Position numbers and translations under genes: made by a program | The notes under the pieces: generated by a model | What the model was told of the DNA's origin: nothing | The model's input: only the letters and a program-made list of their open reading frames with translations | The model's database searches: none | Source: an uncultured Prevotellaceae bacterium | GTDB lineage: Bacteria > Bacteroidota > Bacteroidia > Bacteroidales > Bacteroidaceae | Assembly (NCBI GenBank): GCA_946626595.1 | Contig: CAMOUQ010000001.1 | Span: forward strand, 1 to 64,000 | Direction of reading: 5' to 3' | Length of the DNA: 64,000 nt | Shown: positions 7,654 to 17,930 of the stretch, one piece after another | Layout: each line of letters begins with the position of its first letter | Numbering within the stretch: position 1 is the stretch's first letter

Positions 7654-8964
7654 ATGACACGTAGTGAACATATAGAACGGTATCTGACTCGCGACATCTG
7701 GCGCATCGACGAGGAAAAACTGCCTCTGGGACGCCGACTGTGGACGGGCCTGCTGAAGAGGCTCATCATCGTGGCGGACGGATTCCTGAACGAAAACCTG
7801 ACCAGCTATGCCGCAGCACTGACCTACAACTGCATCCTGGCAGCCGTGCCCGTGCTGGCCATCATCTTTGCCGTTGCCAGGGGATTCAACTTCGGCACCG
7901 TCATCGAGGAACAGCTGCGCTCGAACCTCTCCCTGAGCCCCGACATCGCCGAGACCATCTTCACCTTCATCGACTCATACCTCGAACACACGCACAGCGG
8001 CATCTTCCTGGGCGTGGGCTTGCTGGTGTTGCTCTACACGGTGGTGATGCTGACGTCGAACATCGAGACGGCTTTCAACACCATGTGGCACGTGCGCTCT
8101 TCGCGCAACATCTACCGCCGCATCATCGACTACGTCACGGTGTTTGCCATACTGCCGCTGATGATAGTGGTGACGAGCGGCTTCTCGGTGTTCATGATTA
8201 CGCTCACCAGCCTCTTCAGCGACTATGTCATCCTGTCCAGCACCATGGAGTTCGTCATACAGGTGGCGCCCATGCTGCTCTGGTGCCTGGCCTTCGTGCT
8301 GCTGTACAAACTGATGCCGAACACCCACGTCAAGTGGAGCGCCGTGCTGGTGCCGGGCATCGTGGTGGGTGCCCTGTTCCAAGGCTTACAGTATCTGTAT
8401 ATCAACTTCCAGATAGTGCTCTCCAGCTACAATGCCATCTACGGTACATTTGCCGCACTGCCCATGTTCATGCTGTGGATGAACATCTCGTGGATCATCA
8501 TCCTGACGGGGGCACAGATGAGCTATGCCAACCAGAGCGTGAACGAATATGCCTTCACAAAGGACTCGCAGAACATAGCCCGATGCGACCACGATGCACT
8601 GTGCATACTGCTGCTGCACCACATCGCACACCGATTCATGGAAGGCATGCCGCCATACACCACCCACATGCTCTCGCGAGAGACGGGACTCCCCCACTCC
8701 ATGGTGCAGGGACTGCTGGACGAACTGGTGAACGTGGGGCTGCTGAGCGAAACGCACGACGAAACGGGTACCACACAGCACTACCTGCCCCGACAGGACA
8801 TACACCGCATCACCATCAACAAGATTATCAACCACCTGGACAACAACGGCGTGGGACGCATTGCGCCCAACTGGACAAAGAGCAACGTAGAATGGCACCA
8901 GATACGCCGGATAAGAGGGTCGCTCTCGGCCAAGGACGGAGATACCACCATTGCCGACCTGTGA
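7654..8964 (+). CDS. YihY/BrkB family inner-membrane protein
   Basis: NENLTSYAAALTYNCILAAVPVLAIIFAVARG..., multiple TM helices, C-terminal winged-helix-like region. Confidence 0.85.
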   Translation: MTRSEHIERYLTRDIWRIDEEKLPLGRRLWTGLLKRLIIVADGFLNENLTSYAAALTYNCILAAVPVLAIIFAVARGFNFGTVIEEQLRSNLSLSPDIAETIFTFIDSYLEHTHSGIFLGVGLLVLLYTVVMLTSNIETAFNTMWHVRSSRNIYRRIIDYVTVFAILPLMIVVTSGFSVFMITLTSLFSDYVILSSTMEFVIQVAPMLLWCLAFVLLYKLMPNTHVKWSAVLVPGIVVGALFQGLQYLYINFQIVLSSYNAIYGTFAALPMFMLWMNISWIIILTGAQMSYANQSVNEYAFTKDSQNIARCDHDALCILLLHHIAHRFMEGMPPYTTHMLSRETGLPHSMVQGLLDELVNVGLLSETHDETGTTQHYLPRQDIHRITINKIINHLDNNGVGRIAPNWTKSNVEWHQIRRIRGSLSAKDGDTTIADL

Positions 8965-9029
8965 CACCCCCGCGATGCGGAATGAGGAAAACACAAGGAT
9001 ACAAAGACCAACCTTCATCTAAAACAAAA

Positions 9030-9899
9030 ATGAAAAAAACTATTTGTCTGCTATCTGCAATAGCAATGTTGTGCTGCACAGCATGCAGCAGCGACGGAAG
9101 TGAGAAAGAACCCGAGGAGGGAGAGAAAACCATCTCCTTCGAAGTTGTCAACTACCAGCAGGTGAGCCTGGACGACGTGACTCGCGCCACCGATGCTACG
9201 GCTCTGGCACATCTGGACATGGCCATCTACGATGCCGCCACCAATGCCCTCGTCAGCCAAACACAAACGGCCAAGGGGGATAACAACTACGGACAGTTCT
9301 CCGCCACCCTGGCCTACGGACAGTACACCGTGGTGTTTCTGGGATACAACGGAGACCGCACAGCTAACATGAGCAACCCCGAAGACATTTGGTTCGTCGA
9401 CAACTACGTACCGAACATGTTCTACAAAACCATACAGCTGACCGTATCCGCGGCTTCAACTGAAGCACAGAGTATAGTCTTGGCCCGTGGTGTGGCGGCC
9501 TTTTGGCTGAAGCATGATGGGTATATACCCAATACGCTGAATAATATGAGGATTACAGCCAACGGAGGTGGTTGCCGCTTTAACGCTTTGACGGGGTTTG
9601 CCGCTAAAGTGTCGGCTCGGTGGACAGATTTTCCCTTGGCAAACAAAGCGAGTGATACATCCTTCGGTCTGACAATGTACGCCTTCCTGCCGGCAGAGAC
9701 AGCCACAATGACATTTACGGCTGTGGCCACAGATGCCAACGACGAAGAGCTTCAGAAACGAGTATTCTCGAACGTGCCAATGAAGATAAACCAGCGGACA
9801 ATCTACACGGGCCAGTTCTTCGGCAGCGGCACAAACGTGCAGGGCTTCAGCCTGTCGCTGGAGACTGACCAATGGGACGAAGTAAACCAAACCTATTAA
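9030..9899 (+). CDS. FimB/Mfa2-like fimbrial anchor lipoprotein
   Basis: Lipobox MKKTICLLSAIAMLCCTACSSDG; domain pattern like Mfa2/FimB (AHLDMAIYDA.., GQYTVVFLGYNG). Confidence 0.6.
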   Translation: MKKTICLLSAIAMLCCTACSSDGSEKEPEEGEKTISFEVVNYQQVSLDDVTRATDATALAHLDMAIYDAATNALVSQTQTAKGDNNYGQFSATLAYGQYTVVFLGYNGDRTANMSNPEDIWFVDNYVPNMFYKTIQLTVSAASTEAQSIVLARGVAAFWLKHDGYIPNTLNNMRITANGGGCRFNALTGFAAKVSARWTDFPLANKASDTSFGLTMYAFLPAETATMTFTAVATDANDEELQKRVFSNVPMKINQRTIYTGQFFGSGTNVQGFSLSLETDQWDEVNQTY

Positions 9900-9900
9900 T

Positions 9901-10047
9901 ATGAACACAACTTTATATATTATCGTATGCTGGGCCGTGTTCCTGACACTGCTCTACTCCTACATGTTCTACGACATCTATGCCGAACGCATCAAACTCC
10001 ACGAAAAGTGGAGCAAACTGGTAAACGCATTCACCGAAGAGGAATGA
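9901..10047 (+). CDS. 48-aa small membrane protein
   Basis: MNTTLYIIVCWAVFLTLLYSYMFYDIYAERIKLHEKWSKLVNAFTEEE*. One TM segment; stop overlaps the next start (ATGA). Confidence 0.5.
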   Translation: MNTTLYIIVCWAVFLTLLYSYMFYDIYAERIKLHEKWSKLVNAFTEEE

Positions 10048-10583
10048 GCCTGCGCAACGCCTTTCTCCTTGCCGCCAGCCTCTGCCTGATTTCTGCCTGT
10101 GAGAAGATTGACCTGGAAGAGGAGAATGGCGACAGCGATGCCGAACACATCGTGCCCCATACCGTCGGCATGGGCACCCAGGAGGCGCCGTATACCGTGG
10201 AGCAGGTGATTAATGGCGGACTTAGCACAAAGGTTAGCTGGTTCATCGGCTACGTTGTCGGCAGTACGTACAACACCATGGACAACTGCGTCTTTGAAGA
10301 AGAAACCAGCTACACCAGCAACATCTTGCTTTCAGACAATCCTTATTGCGAGAGTGCTGACGAGTGTATTCCCATAGAACTGAAGTCGGCAACCCTACAG
10401 AAAAAATTTAGTCTGTATTACAATAGCGGCAATTTCCGCCAATGCGTAATATTGTCGGGAAGGTTCGGACAATACTTCCGCCGGAACGGCATACGCGACT
10501 TGAGAGACGGCTACTGGTTGCCAGGATTCGACTATCACGACATTCTGCCCACCGACTGGGAGGAGATAGAGAACAAATATTAA
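10044..10583 (+). CDS. lipoprotein with DUF6359-like OB domain
   Basis: MSLRNAFLLAASLCLISACEKID; YTVEQVINGGLSTKVSWFIGYVVGS... Confidence 0.6.
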   Translation: MSLRNAFLLAASLCLISACEKIDLEEENGDSDAEHIVPHTVGMGTQEAPYTVEQVINGGLSTKVSWFIGYVVGSTYNTMDNCVFEEETSYTSNILLSDNPYCESADECIPIELKSATLQKKFSLYYNSGNFRQCVILSGRFGQYFRRNGIRDLRDGYWLPGFDYHDILPTDWEEIENKY

Positions 10584-10613
10584 GAATATTAGGAATATTA
10601 AGAATATTAGGAA
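10576..10613 (+). repeat. 9-bp tandem array (ARGAATATT) spanning the stop codon of the upstream ORF
   Basis: TAAGAATATTAGGAATATTAAGAATATTAGGA. Confidence 0.8.
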
Positions 10614-10616
10614 ACA

Positions 10617-10653
10617 AAAAAAGCCCGCAGCGCACGAAGCGCTGCGGGCTTTT
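10617..10653. terminator. bidirectional Rho-independent terminator
   Basis: AAAAAAAGCCCGCAGCGC-ACGAA-GCGCTGCGGGCTTTT between convergent genes. Confidence 0.9.
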
Positions 10654-10686
10654 ATGATGTCTGGGATTAACCCAGAGTTGGATTCC

Positions 10687-13600
10687 TTACTTTATCACCT
10701 TCTTGCCATCGATGATGTACAAGCCACGGACGGCCTTGCTTACGCGCTGGCCAGCCAGGTTGTAGATGACACCGCGACCGTTGTTGGCAGTAGCCTCAAC
10801 GCCCTGAATGGCATCGGTAGGCTCGCTACCAACGTAGTACAGGAAGAAGTTGTCGGCAGCTGTCCAAGAAGCTGTGGTGCCGCTGACAAGCAGACCTACG
10901 GTGTAGATAGACTTGCCATCGCTGTAGAAGTCAACAAAGAAGTTGTCGGCACTGGTGCTGGTGATGGCCGTAGTGCGGTTGCCAGATTCTGTCTGAGCCA
11001 AGAGGTAAACGCCAGTGATGCCTTCCTCGGGAACTTCCTTCTGGTTGGTGGCGAATACGTCAGCAGCGAGTCTGTAGTAGCCCTGAGGCAGAGCAGCCAG
11101 CAGCGTGTTGCCGATGACACCGTCGTGCAGGACTGCACCGTCGGGACGCCAAGCCTCGATGAACTGGTTGATCTCGATGCTACCGTCCTCGTTGGTGTAG
11201 ACATTGTTGCTCTGGTAACCCTGGTTCTGACCGATCCTGTCCTTCGTGCCATCCTCGAGTGTGTCAACAGCAGCGACAAACTGCCAGTAGTTGGCGTTGG
11301 CAGCATCGAATGCGGGATTGATGAGGACACCAGAGATGTCGACGGGCTGGTCAACAGATGCGCCGGTCATATCCTGACCCAATACATAGTTGAACCATGC
11401 ACCGGGGAATGCCTCGGTGAGTGCCTTCACGTCTTCGTTGGTCTCGAACTGGCCCTCGGCCTGCTCGAACAGGTTGTCGAGGTTCTCGTCAGCGCTGACG
11501 ATGTCGGGGAAGTTCATCTTCAGGTCGTTGAAGTAGTTGAACTGAGTCGTGAGGTCGTTCAGCAGAGTGCGGCCTTCGGCAGTGTAAGCGATAGCGTCCT
11601 TCAGAGCCTGCATGGCAGCCTTCTTCTCGTCGAGGCTGTCGCCGTCGCGAGCCGTCTCACCCTGAGTGATGGCCTCGTTCAGGTCGGCGTCGGCCTTGTT
11701 GACGAAGATGGGCTCTTCACCGTTCAGAACGGCAGAAGCCTGGTCGATGAGACCCTGCAGTTCGTCGTTGACAGCGTCGTTGTCCAGTGCATTGTAAGCT
11801 ACAGAGAAGGTGTACCATACTACCCAACTGTTGCTCTCCATCTGGTCGCCCTTGATACCGAAGGTCAGGTTGCCAGCGTCTACGAGAGCCGTAGAAACAG
11901 ACTTCTCAAGGCTCTCATACTGGTCGTCGTTGAAGATGTCGTAGGCAGCCTTCTGGCTGTTGGGAACGTAAACTTCATCACCCTCAGAGATGGCTGTCCA
12001 GCCTTCGAATTCGGCACCGTCGCGGTTGGCAATCTCTACTACGTTGGCCAGAGGAGTCTTCACGTTGCCAGCAAATACGAAGGCCGTAGGATTGGCCTCG
12101 TCGTAGTTGGCATAGTTGGTCTCGTTGTCGGCCGTGCGATAGAAGGCCTTCGTGGTGATGGTGTACTTACCGGCAGGCATATCGGCCAGCGTGCGGCTAA
12201 CCTCGAAGGGGCTCTGGTTCCATACCTCGGCCGTACCGTACTGGGTCTTGAAGTTGCCGGCATTGCCATACTTCCACTCCTTGTCAGGAACATTGCCGCC
12301 GCTGACAGCAGTTGTGCTGTAGGTATAGCCCATCTGGTTGAAGAGGATAGAGATGTCGAGGTCGGCATTCAACTTCTCGCCGGAAGCGATGGCAGCGTCG
12401 AACATCTTCTGCACCTCGGCCTTCAGCATGGGAGTGAATGCAGCGATGTAGTCGTTGATCTGAGCAGTAGTCCAGGAGAAGTCGTTCTTGGCGTCAGCCA
12501 CCTCGTCCTGCATGCTGGTCAGCGTCTCGTTCAGTTCGGGATAGTTGTCAGCGTCGTACTTTTCAACAGCCACCGACAGGTCGTTGTCGAAGAAGCGCTC
12601 CAAACGCTCGTAAGCAGCGATGTTGGCATTGACGTCTGAAATCAGGTTAGAGATGACATCGGCAGCAGCCGTGTTGGCCTCGTCGTCGTCGCTAACGTTG
12701 TCGAGCAGGTCCTGAGCGGTCTCAACAGCCTGCTGCAGTTGTTCCTTCAGTTCGGGATAGAACTCCTTATCGAGAGCCTCTTCACCCGTGGCGATAGCAG
12801 CCGACAGAGCGAACAGAGAAGCGTTGATGCCCGTACCAACATAGTTCAGCGAAACACCGTCAACGAAGAGGTGAGGCATTGAACCAGAACCGGCATTGGC
12901 AGCGGTGTAACCCATGGTGAAGTAACCAGCCGTGGGCTCGTAGATTTCGAACTTGACGCTCTCCTGCAACCACTTGTTGGCAGTGAAGGTCGTGGTCTGA
13001 CCCAGATACTCCGTTCCGTCGTCGGCAACGAAGCCCATCAGGTTCTTGCTAACAGCACCGTTACCACCTACATTATAATAAGAGAAGGTGAGCGTGTACT
13101 TACCAGCAGGCAGGGATACGCGCTGGGTGTACTGAGACATCTTGCTCCATACGCTCAGGAAACCGAGCAATTTGCCTTCCTCAGTTCCGTCTGACATGGT
13201 TGCGGGAGCCTTGAATGCACCGCCACCCAAGAAGGCATCGCTGCCAATAGCGAGCACACCACTGGCACGTCCATTGGGATCATTGTCACCTCGTCCCTCC
13301 TGCAGAGTATTGTCAGAGAGATGAGAAGCCGTCCAACCCGTTACAGGCTGCATACTATAGTGGGCGACAGCCTTTCCATTTGCGCCCTTGGGGTCGGGCA
13401 TGTCGTAGTCATAGGTAGTGATACCATCCTCGATGGGATCGTCCAGCGAGAAGTGAGCATTCTTGATGAAGAAAGCAGAGAGGTCGGTGATGGCCTGCTC
13501 GTTGATTTCCTTCTGTGCATCGATGGCTGCGAGCACCTCTTCGAGTGTTGCATTAGGATTGTCGTAAACCTGCTGAGCTGCAGAGGTATCGGCCTCACGG

Positions 13601-14418
13601 TCTTCACCCACCTTGATTACCTCGAGCAACTTTGCCTTAGCTTCATCGATAGCCTTCTGGTCGAGGACGTTGGTCTCAATGGTGTAGAGCTTCACGTTGT
13701 CGATGAAGAGGTGATAAGCACCACCCGAGCCATAGTTGCCAGACTTGTAGCCCAGCGACAGAGCACCGGAAGTCTCAGCTGTGAGGCGGAAGAGGATGGT
13801 ATCTGTCTCCCACTCGCCAGCGAGCAGTTCTGTCTTCGTTGAATAAGTGGCTTCGCCCTCGTCGGGAACGAAACCCATGTTCGAATTCAGCATAGCCGAA
13901 CCGCCAGCCGTGTTCTGCATCGTCACCAGCATCATGTAGTCGCCGGCGGGCAGGGTGATGGGCTGGGTGTACTTGACGTCAGCGCCCCAAACGGCAACCA
14001 TACCCAGGACGGGACCATAGATGCCCTTTTCGGCGGAGAGTTCCTTGTTAGGAGCATAGTATTCGCCACCCAGGCGACCAGCCGTAGCAGGATCGTCGGC
14101 ATCGCTGAGCAGGGCGAAGATGCCGCTGGCCTTGGCATTGGTGCCATCCTTACGGTCGGCCTCCAATGTGTTGGTAGTGGGAGAGGCTGCCGTCCATGCC
14201 GTCACGGGCTGCTGACCATAGAGGTCAGTCCCGTTCTTCTCCATGTCATAGTCGTAGGTACATACCCACTTCGTGATGGGCTCATCGGCGCTGAAATCAG
14301 CGTTCTGCACCTTCGATGTGACGTCACTGATAATCCTCACGTCAGTCTGAGCGTGAAGTCCCATTGTCATTCCTCCAGCCAGGAGGAAAAACAAGGATGA
14401 GAGTAAACGTTTTCTCAT
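10687..14418 (-). CDS. large secreted protein with duplicated CBM-like modules and T9SS-like sorting tail
   Basis: 1243 aa; N-term MRKRLLSSLFFLLAGGMTMGLHAQ; repeated modules (NADFSADEP..TYDYDM.. / NAHFSLDDP..TYDYDM..); C-term GVIYNLAGQRVSKAVRGLYIIDGKKVIK. Confidence 0.8.
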   Translation of the reverse strand: MRKRLLSSLFFLLAGGMTMGLHAQTDVRIISDVTSKVQNADFSADEPITKWVCTYDYDMEKNGTDLYGQQPVTAWTAASPTTNTLEADRKDGTNAKASGIFALLSDADDPATAGRLGGEYYAPNKELSAEKGIYGPVLGMVAVWGADVKYTQPITLPAGDYMMLVTMQNTAGGSAMLNSNMGFVPDEGEATYSTKTELLAGEWETDTILFRLTAETSGALSLGYKSGNYGSGGAYHLFIDNVKLYTIETNVLDQKAIDEAKAKLLEVIKVGEDREADTSAAQQVYDNPNATLEEVLAAIDAQKEINEQAITDLSAFFIKNAHFSLDDPIEDGITTYDYDMPDPKGANGKAVAHYSMQPVTGWTASHLSDNTLQEGRGDNDPNGRASGVLAIGSDAFLGGGAFKAPATMSDGTEEGKLLGFLSVWSKMSQYTQRVSLPAGKYTLTFSYYNVGGNGAVSKNLMGFVADDGTEYLGQTTTFTANKWLQESVKFEIYEPTAGYFTMGYTAANAGSGSMPHLFVDGVSLNYVGTGINASLFALSAAIATGEEALDKEFYPELKEQLQQAVETAQDLLDNVSDDDEANTAAADVISNLISDVNANIAAYERLERFFDNDLSVAVEKYDADNYPELNETLTSMQDEVADAKNDFSWTTAQINDYIAAFTPMLKAEVQKMFDAAIASGEKLNADLDISILFNQMGYTYSTTAVSGGNVPDKEWKYGNAGNFKTQYGTAEVWNQSPFEVSRTLADMPAGKYTITTKAFYRTADNETNYANYDEANPTAFVFAGNVKTPLANVVEIANRDGAEFEGWTAISEGDEVYVPNSQKAAYDIFNDDQYESLEKSVSTALVDAGNLTFGIKGDQMESNSWVVWYTFSVAYNALDNDAVNDELQGLIDQASAVLNGEEPIFVNKADADLNEAITQGETARDGDSLDEKKAAMQALKDAIAYTAEGRTLLNDLTTQFNYFNDLKMNFPDIVSADENLDNLFEQAEGQFETNEDVKALTEAFPGAWFNYVLGQDMTGASVDQPVDISGVLINPAFDAANANYWQFVAAVDTLEDGTKDRIGQNQGYQSNNVYTNEDGSIEINQFIEAWRPDGAVLHDGVIGNTLLAALPQGYYRLAADVFATNQKEVPEEGITGVYLLAQTESGNRTTAITSTSADNFFVDFYSDGKSIYTVGLLVSGTTASWTAADNFFLYYVGSEPTDAIQGVEATANNGRGVIYNLAGQRVSKAVRGLYIIDGKKVIK

Positions 14419-14479
14419 TGTGGTTAGTTTAAGTTTAGTTAATTAATTAGGGTTATGTTCTCTCTATGGTAGTTGGCAA

Positions 14480-14899
14480 TTAAAACTGCCACCATTTACG
14501 TTTACGCTGTGAGTAACCTCCGTCGCCGCTGAGGAGGACGTCGGCATAGGAACGCCGCTCATGAATCATCTGATAGATGGTGCCCCAGTCGGGCAATCCG
14601 CCCACATTGCGGTCGTCGATGAAGATGTCCACCTTGGGTTTGCGGCTGTAATGGTGGTCGGGTTCAGTCTCATCCTCGCCAGGGAAGCTCTTATTGACAG
14701 CATAGAACTCCACGCCACGCTGGCGGCACCATTCGATGGCAGCCTCCAACGTGGGGCCACGGCGCACGGTCCACAGCACAAGTCGGTGTCCTTCGTTCAT
14801 CAACATCTTCAGGGTGTCGGTGGCGAAAGGTATTTCCCTCCCTATCTCGGGATATTTGTCACGGACGATGGTTCCGTCGAAGTCTACTGCAATGAGCAT
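14480..14899 (-). CDS. BT0820-like HAD family hydrolase
   Basis: MLIAVDFDGTIVRDKYP..., LVLWTVRRG, DIFIDDRNVGG. Confidence 0.85.
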   Translation of the reverse strand: MLIAVDFDGTIVRDKYPEIGREIPFATDTLKMLMNEGHRLVLWTVRRGPTLEAAIEWCRQRGVEFYAVNKSFPGEDETEPDHHYSRKPKVDIFIDDRNVGGLPDWGTIYQMIHERRSYADVLLSGDGGYSQRKRKWWQF

Positions 14900-14929
14900 G
14901 GGCGTAGCGGTGAATATTTGGGTTAATCG

Positions 14930-16489
14930 TTATTTGGCATAGCTGACGGAGCGGACCTCGCGGATGACGGTGATCTTCACCTGTCCGGGGTAGGTCATCT
15001 CGTTCTGTATCTTGGTGGCTATCTCGCCCGACAGCTTTTCGGTCTCCTGGTCGGTAATCTTGTCGGCACCGACGATGACACGCAGTTCGCGACCGGCCTG
15101 GATGGCATAGGTCTTGACGACGCCGGGGTACGACATGGCAATGTTCTCCAGGTCCTTCAGGCGCTTGATGTAAGCCTCTACGATTTCGCGACGGGCACCG
15201 GGACGGGCACCGCTGATGGCATCGCAGACCTGAACAATGGGAGCAATGAGGGTCTCCATCTCCATCTCCTCGTGGTGGGCACCGATGGCATTGCAGATGT
15301 CGGGTTTCTCCTTGTACTGCTCGGCCAGCTTGGCACCATAGAGTGCGTGCGGAGTTTCGGGGTCCTCGTCGGGCACCTTACCGATATCGTGCAACAGACC
15401 TGCGCGCTTGGCCTTCTTGACGTTCAGGCCCAGTTCGGCTGCCATGATGGCACAGAGGTTGGCTGTCTCGCGAGAGTGCATGAGCAGGTTCTGGCCGTAA
15501 GAGGAACGGTACTTCATCTTACCCACCAGACGGATGAGTTCGGGGTGCAGGCCATGCACGCCCAGGTCTATGGCGGTGCGCTTACCGGTCTCCATGATTT
15601 CCTCGTCGACCTGTTTCTTCACCTTGGCCACGACTTCCTCGATGCGGGCGGGATGTATGCGTCCGTCAGCCACCAACTGGTGGAGGGCCAGACGGGCAAT
15701 CTCGCGACGAACGGGGTCGAAACCGCTGATGACGATAGCCTCGGGGGTGTCGTCGACCACAATCTCGGTACCTGTTGCAGCCTCCAGGGCGCGGATGTTG
15801 CGTCCTTCACGACCGATCACACGGCCCTTGACGTCGTCGTTGTCGATGTGGAACACGGTGACGGAGTTCTCCACAGCCGTCTCCGTAGCCACACGCTGTA
15901 TGGTCTGTATGACGATGCGCTTGGCCTCCTTGTTGGCCGTCATCTTGGCATCGTCCACGATGTCGTTGATGTAGGCCTGTGCCTGGGTCTTGGCCTCGTC
16001 CTTGAGGCTCTCCACGAGGCGTTCGCGGGCCTCGTCGACGGAGAGGCCGCTGATTTCCTCCAGTCGCGTACGCTCCTGGTTGATCAGGTTGTCCATGCGC
16101 TCCTGCATCTCCTGCTCCTTGTGGTCAAGTGCAGTCTGCTGGTTTTCCAAGCGCTGGCGTGTCGACTCCAGTTCCTGCTTGCGTCGGTTCAGTTCGTCCT
16201 GGCGCTGATTCAGGCTCTGTTCGCGCTGCTTCACGCGATTCTCGCCCTGCTGGATCTGTTGGTTGCGCTGCTGCACCTCCTTCTCCAGTTCAGCCTTCTT
16301 GTTGAGGAACTTTTCCTTCACCTCGAGCAGTTTCTTCTGTTTAATCACTTCTGCTTCCTGTTCGACCTGCTGGCGCGCCTGCGCCTCGAGGCTCTTCATC
16401 TTGGCAGGCAGGAGAGAGCGGAAGAAATATCCGGCCCACGCTCCCACGATGACCAAGGCAATGATTACGGCAATTATGTAAATCATCAT
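14930..16489 (-). CDS. rny: ribonuclease Y
   Basis: N-terminal TM plus coiled coil, KH domain ([15 protein letters not shown]), HD domain (LLHDIGK). Confidence 0.95.
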   Translation of the reverse strand: MMIYIIAVIIALVIVGAWAGYFFRSLLPAKMKSLEAQARQQVEQEAEVIKQKKLLEVKEKFLNKKAELEKEVQQRNQQIQQGENRVKQREQSLNQRQDELNRRKQELESTRQRLENQQTALDHKEQEMQERMDNLINQERTRLEEISGLSVDEARERLVESLKDEAKTQAQAYINDIVDDAKMTANKEAKRIVIQTIQRVATETAVENSVTVFHIDNDDVKGRVIGREGRNIRALEAATGTEIVVDDTPEAIVISGFDPVRREIARLALHQLVADGRIHPARIEEVVAKVKKQVDEEIMETGKRTAIDLGVHGLHPELIRLVGKMKYRSSYGQNLLMHSRETANLCAIMAAELGLNVKKAKRAGLLHDIGKVPDEDPETPHALYGAKLAEQYKEKPDICNAIGAHHEEMEMETLIAPIVQVCDAISGARPGARREIVEAYIKRLKDLENIAMSYPGVVKTYAIQAGRELRVIVGADKITDQETEKLSGEIATKIQNEMTYPGQVKITVIREVRSVSYAK

Positions 16490-16499
16490 TTAAGTTTAG

Positions 16500-16622
16500 T
16501 TAGTTAATAAAAAAACGCCCTTCATCCCGCCTACGGGCACAGGCCCATTGGCAAAGACTACGGTGCGTTGTGGGTATTATACAATCTCGAAACTTCACTT
16601 TACCTGCGTCTCTTGTGCCGCC
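16500..16622 (-). ncRNA. candidate structured RNA between zapA and rny (possibly 6S RNA)
   Basis: Non-coding gap between zapA and rny, ending in a stem plus poly-T on the minus strand (GGGCG TTTTTTT). The zapA-adjacent position suggests 6S; secondary structure not verified. Confidence 0.35.
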
Positions 16623-16913
16623 TCATTTGAGCGACTGTTCCACTTCGTCAATCAGTGCTGCGATTGCCTTCTCCAGGGGAGCCGGATCGACCTCGGTCTC
16701 CATCCGCTTGAAGCGCACGGCTATGTCCAGTGTGGTCATCAGCAGATACATGTCGTGCCCCTGGTCGGGATATTTTGACGCATAGTAATTGAATCGGCTA
16801 TTGATGAGTTTCTCTGCCTCGCGGTAGATATACTCGTCAGCGCGCTCCACCACCATGGGCAGTATGCGGTTGCCGAACTTCAACTTTATCGATAGAGGAT
16901 CGCTCATTGCCAT
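16623..16913 (-). CDS. zapA: cell division protein ZapA
   Basis: MAMSDPLSIKLKFGNRILPMVVERADEYIYREAEKLINSRFNYYASKYPDQ... ZapA-like. Confidence 0.8.
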   Translation of the reverse strand: MAMSDPLSIKLKFGNRILPMVVERADEYIYREAEKLINSRFNYYASKYPDQGHDMYLLMTTLDIAVRFKRMETEVDPAPLEKAIAALIDEVEQSLK

Positions 16914-16931
16914 ATCGGTTCCTTTTTTTGT

Positions 16932-17237
16932 TTACGCTTTCAGCAGAGCGATACACTTATCCACTTCTCGCACCAGATGGTTCAGACGCTGGCGAGCATT
17001 GCGGGTATCGTTATCGCTAAGCTCCAGCATCCGTGCCACCTTCAGATTGTCGTACCGGGCCTGGGCGTCAAGATTCTGCTGCTTCAGTTCCTCTATCTTC
17101 CTGTCACGCTCGGCGATTTGACCTTCCAGGGCACGGCACTGCTCCTGCAAGTCCTTTTCCTGCAGGATTAGTTGCCTCACACGTGTCTCGAGTAAGTGCA
17201 ACAATTCGTGTCCGTTTCCTTTCTTTTGGTCAGCCAT
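16932..17237 (-). CDS. coiled-coil protein next to zapA (ZapB-like)
   Basis: 101 aa, strongly coiled coil, directly upstream of zapA. Confidence 0.5.
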   Translation of the reverse strand: MADQKKGNGHELLHLLETRVRQLILQEKDLQEQCRALEGQIAERDRKIEELKQQNLDAQARYDNLKVARMLELSDNDTRNARQRLNHLVREVDKCIALLKA

Positions 17238-17297
17238 TACTTCAATCTGCTCACAAAAATAGTAAATTCTTTGCTTTTGGCAAAATATTTTTAAGAA

Positions 17298-17930
17298 TTA
17301 CTTCTTATCTTCGTCAATTTTATTACGAGGTTCCTTCTTGGCAAGCATCAGTATGGTGTGTGAAAACTCCACCATCCACTGCTCGCTGTAGCCCAGTGTC
17401 TGCTGTGCCCGACGTATGGCTGCCACGCTGCGGCGCATGCCATCGTCCTTCCAGTCGTTCGAGGTCAGGACGTCGTGAACGGTCTTCTCCGTCATCTGGC
17501 GCAGTGCCTTATGGAAGAACGAAGGCAGTCGCAACTTCCACTGCATCAGCTGTCCCATGGCCATCATCAGATTCTGCGTAAAGTCCTGGAACACGAGGAA
17601 ATAGCTCTGCACCTCCTGCACCGAACGGCAACGGCGTTTCAGGCTCTCGTCAACCTCGTGGAAGAAGTTGTCGCTCATGCCGTACATCTCCGTCAGCATC
17701 TTCTGGGCACGTTTCTTCTCGCCCACCCCTAACTTGTTGTTCACGGTAGGCACCTTCAGGGTCTGCTTGAAGACACGCAAGTCGGGGAAAGCCCCCAGAT
17801 TGCTAATGCCCAAGCGGGCTGCCATCGATGCCTGATAATATACACGTACCAGCGTCATGAAGTCCTCCATACCGCCGATGCGCATTTGCTCGGCCTCCTT
17901 ACGGCCGAAAAGTTTACTCAGAAATGACAT
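17298..17930 (-). CDS. conserved hypothetical cytosolic protein
   Basis: 210 aa intact ORF; overlaps the upstream ORF by 17 bp. Confidence 0.55.
   Translation of the reverse strand: MSFLSKLFGRKEAEQMRIGGMEDFMTLVRVYYQASMAARLGISNLGAFPDLRVFKQTLKVPTVNNKLGVGEKKRAQKMLTEMYGMSDNFFHEVDESLKRRCRSVQEVQSYFLVFQDFTQNLMMAMGQLMQWKLRLPSFFHKALRQMTEKTVHDVLTSNDWKDDGMRRSVAAIRRAQQTLGYSEQWMVEFSHTILMLAKKEPRNKIDEDKK

Noticed and set aside
7171-7769. ORFs across the RNase P region (104 and 171 aa)
   Set aside because: The region is rnpB; the ORFs are accidental.
7740-9899. 719-aa ORF as a single large protein
   Set aside because: The first ~430 codons are an out-of-frame shadow of yihY; the true CDS starts at 9030 with a lipoprotein signal peptide.
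10654-12639. 661-aa + strand ORF
   Set aside because: Antisense to the 10687-14418 secreted protein and crosses its terminator region; no domain signature.
15272-16507. 411-aa + strand ORF opposite rny
   Set aside because: Leucine-rich shadow of the coiled-coil coding strand.
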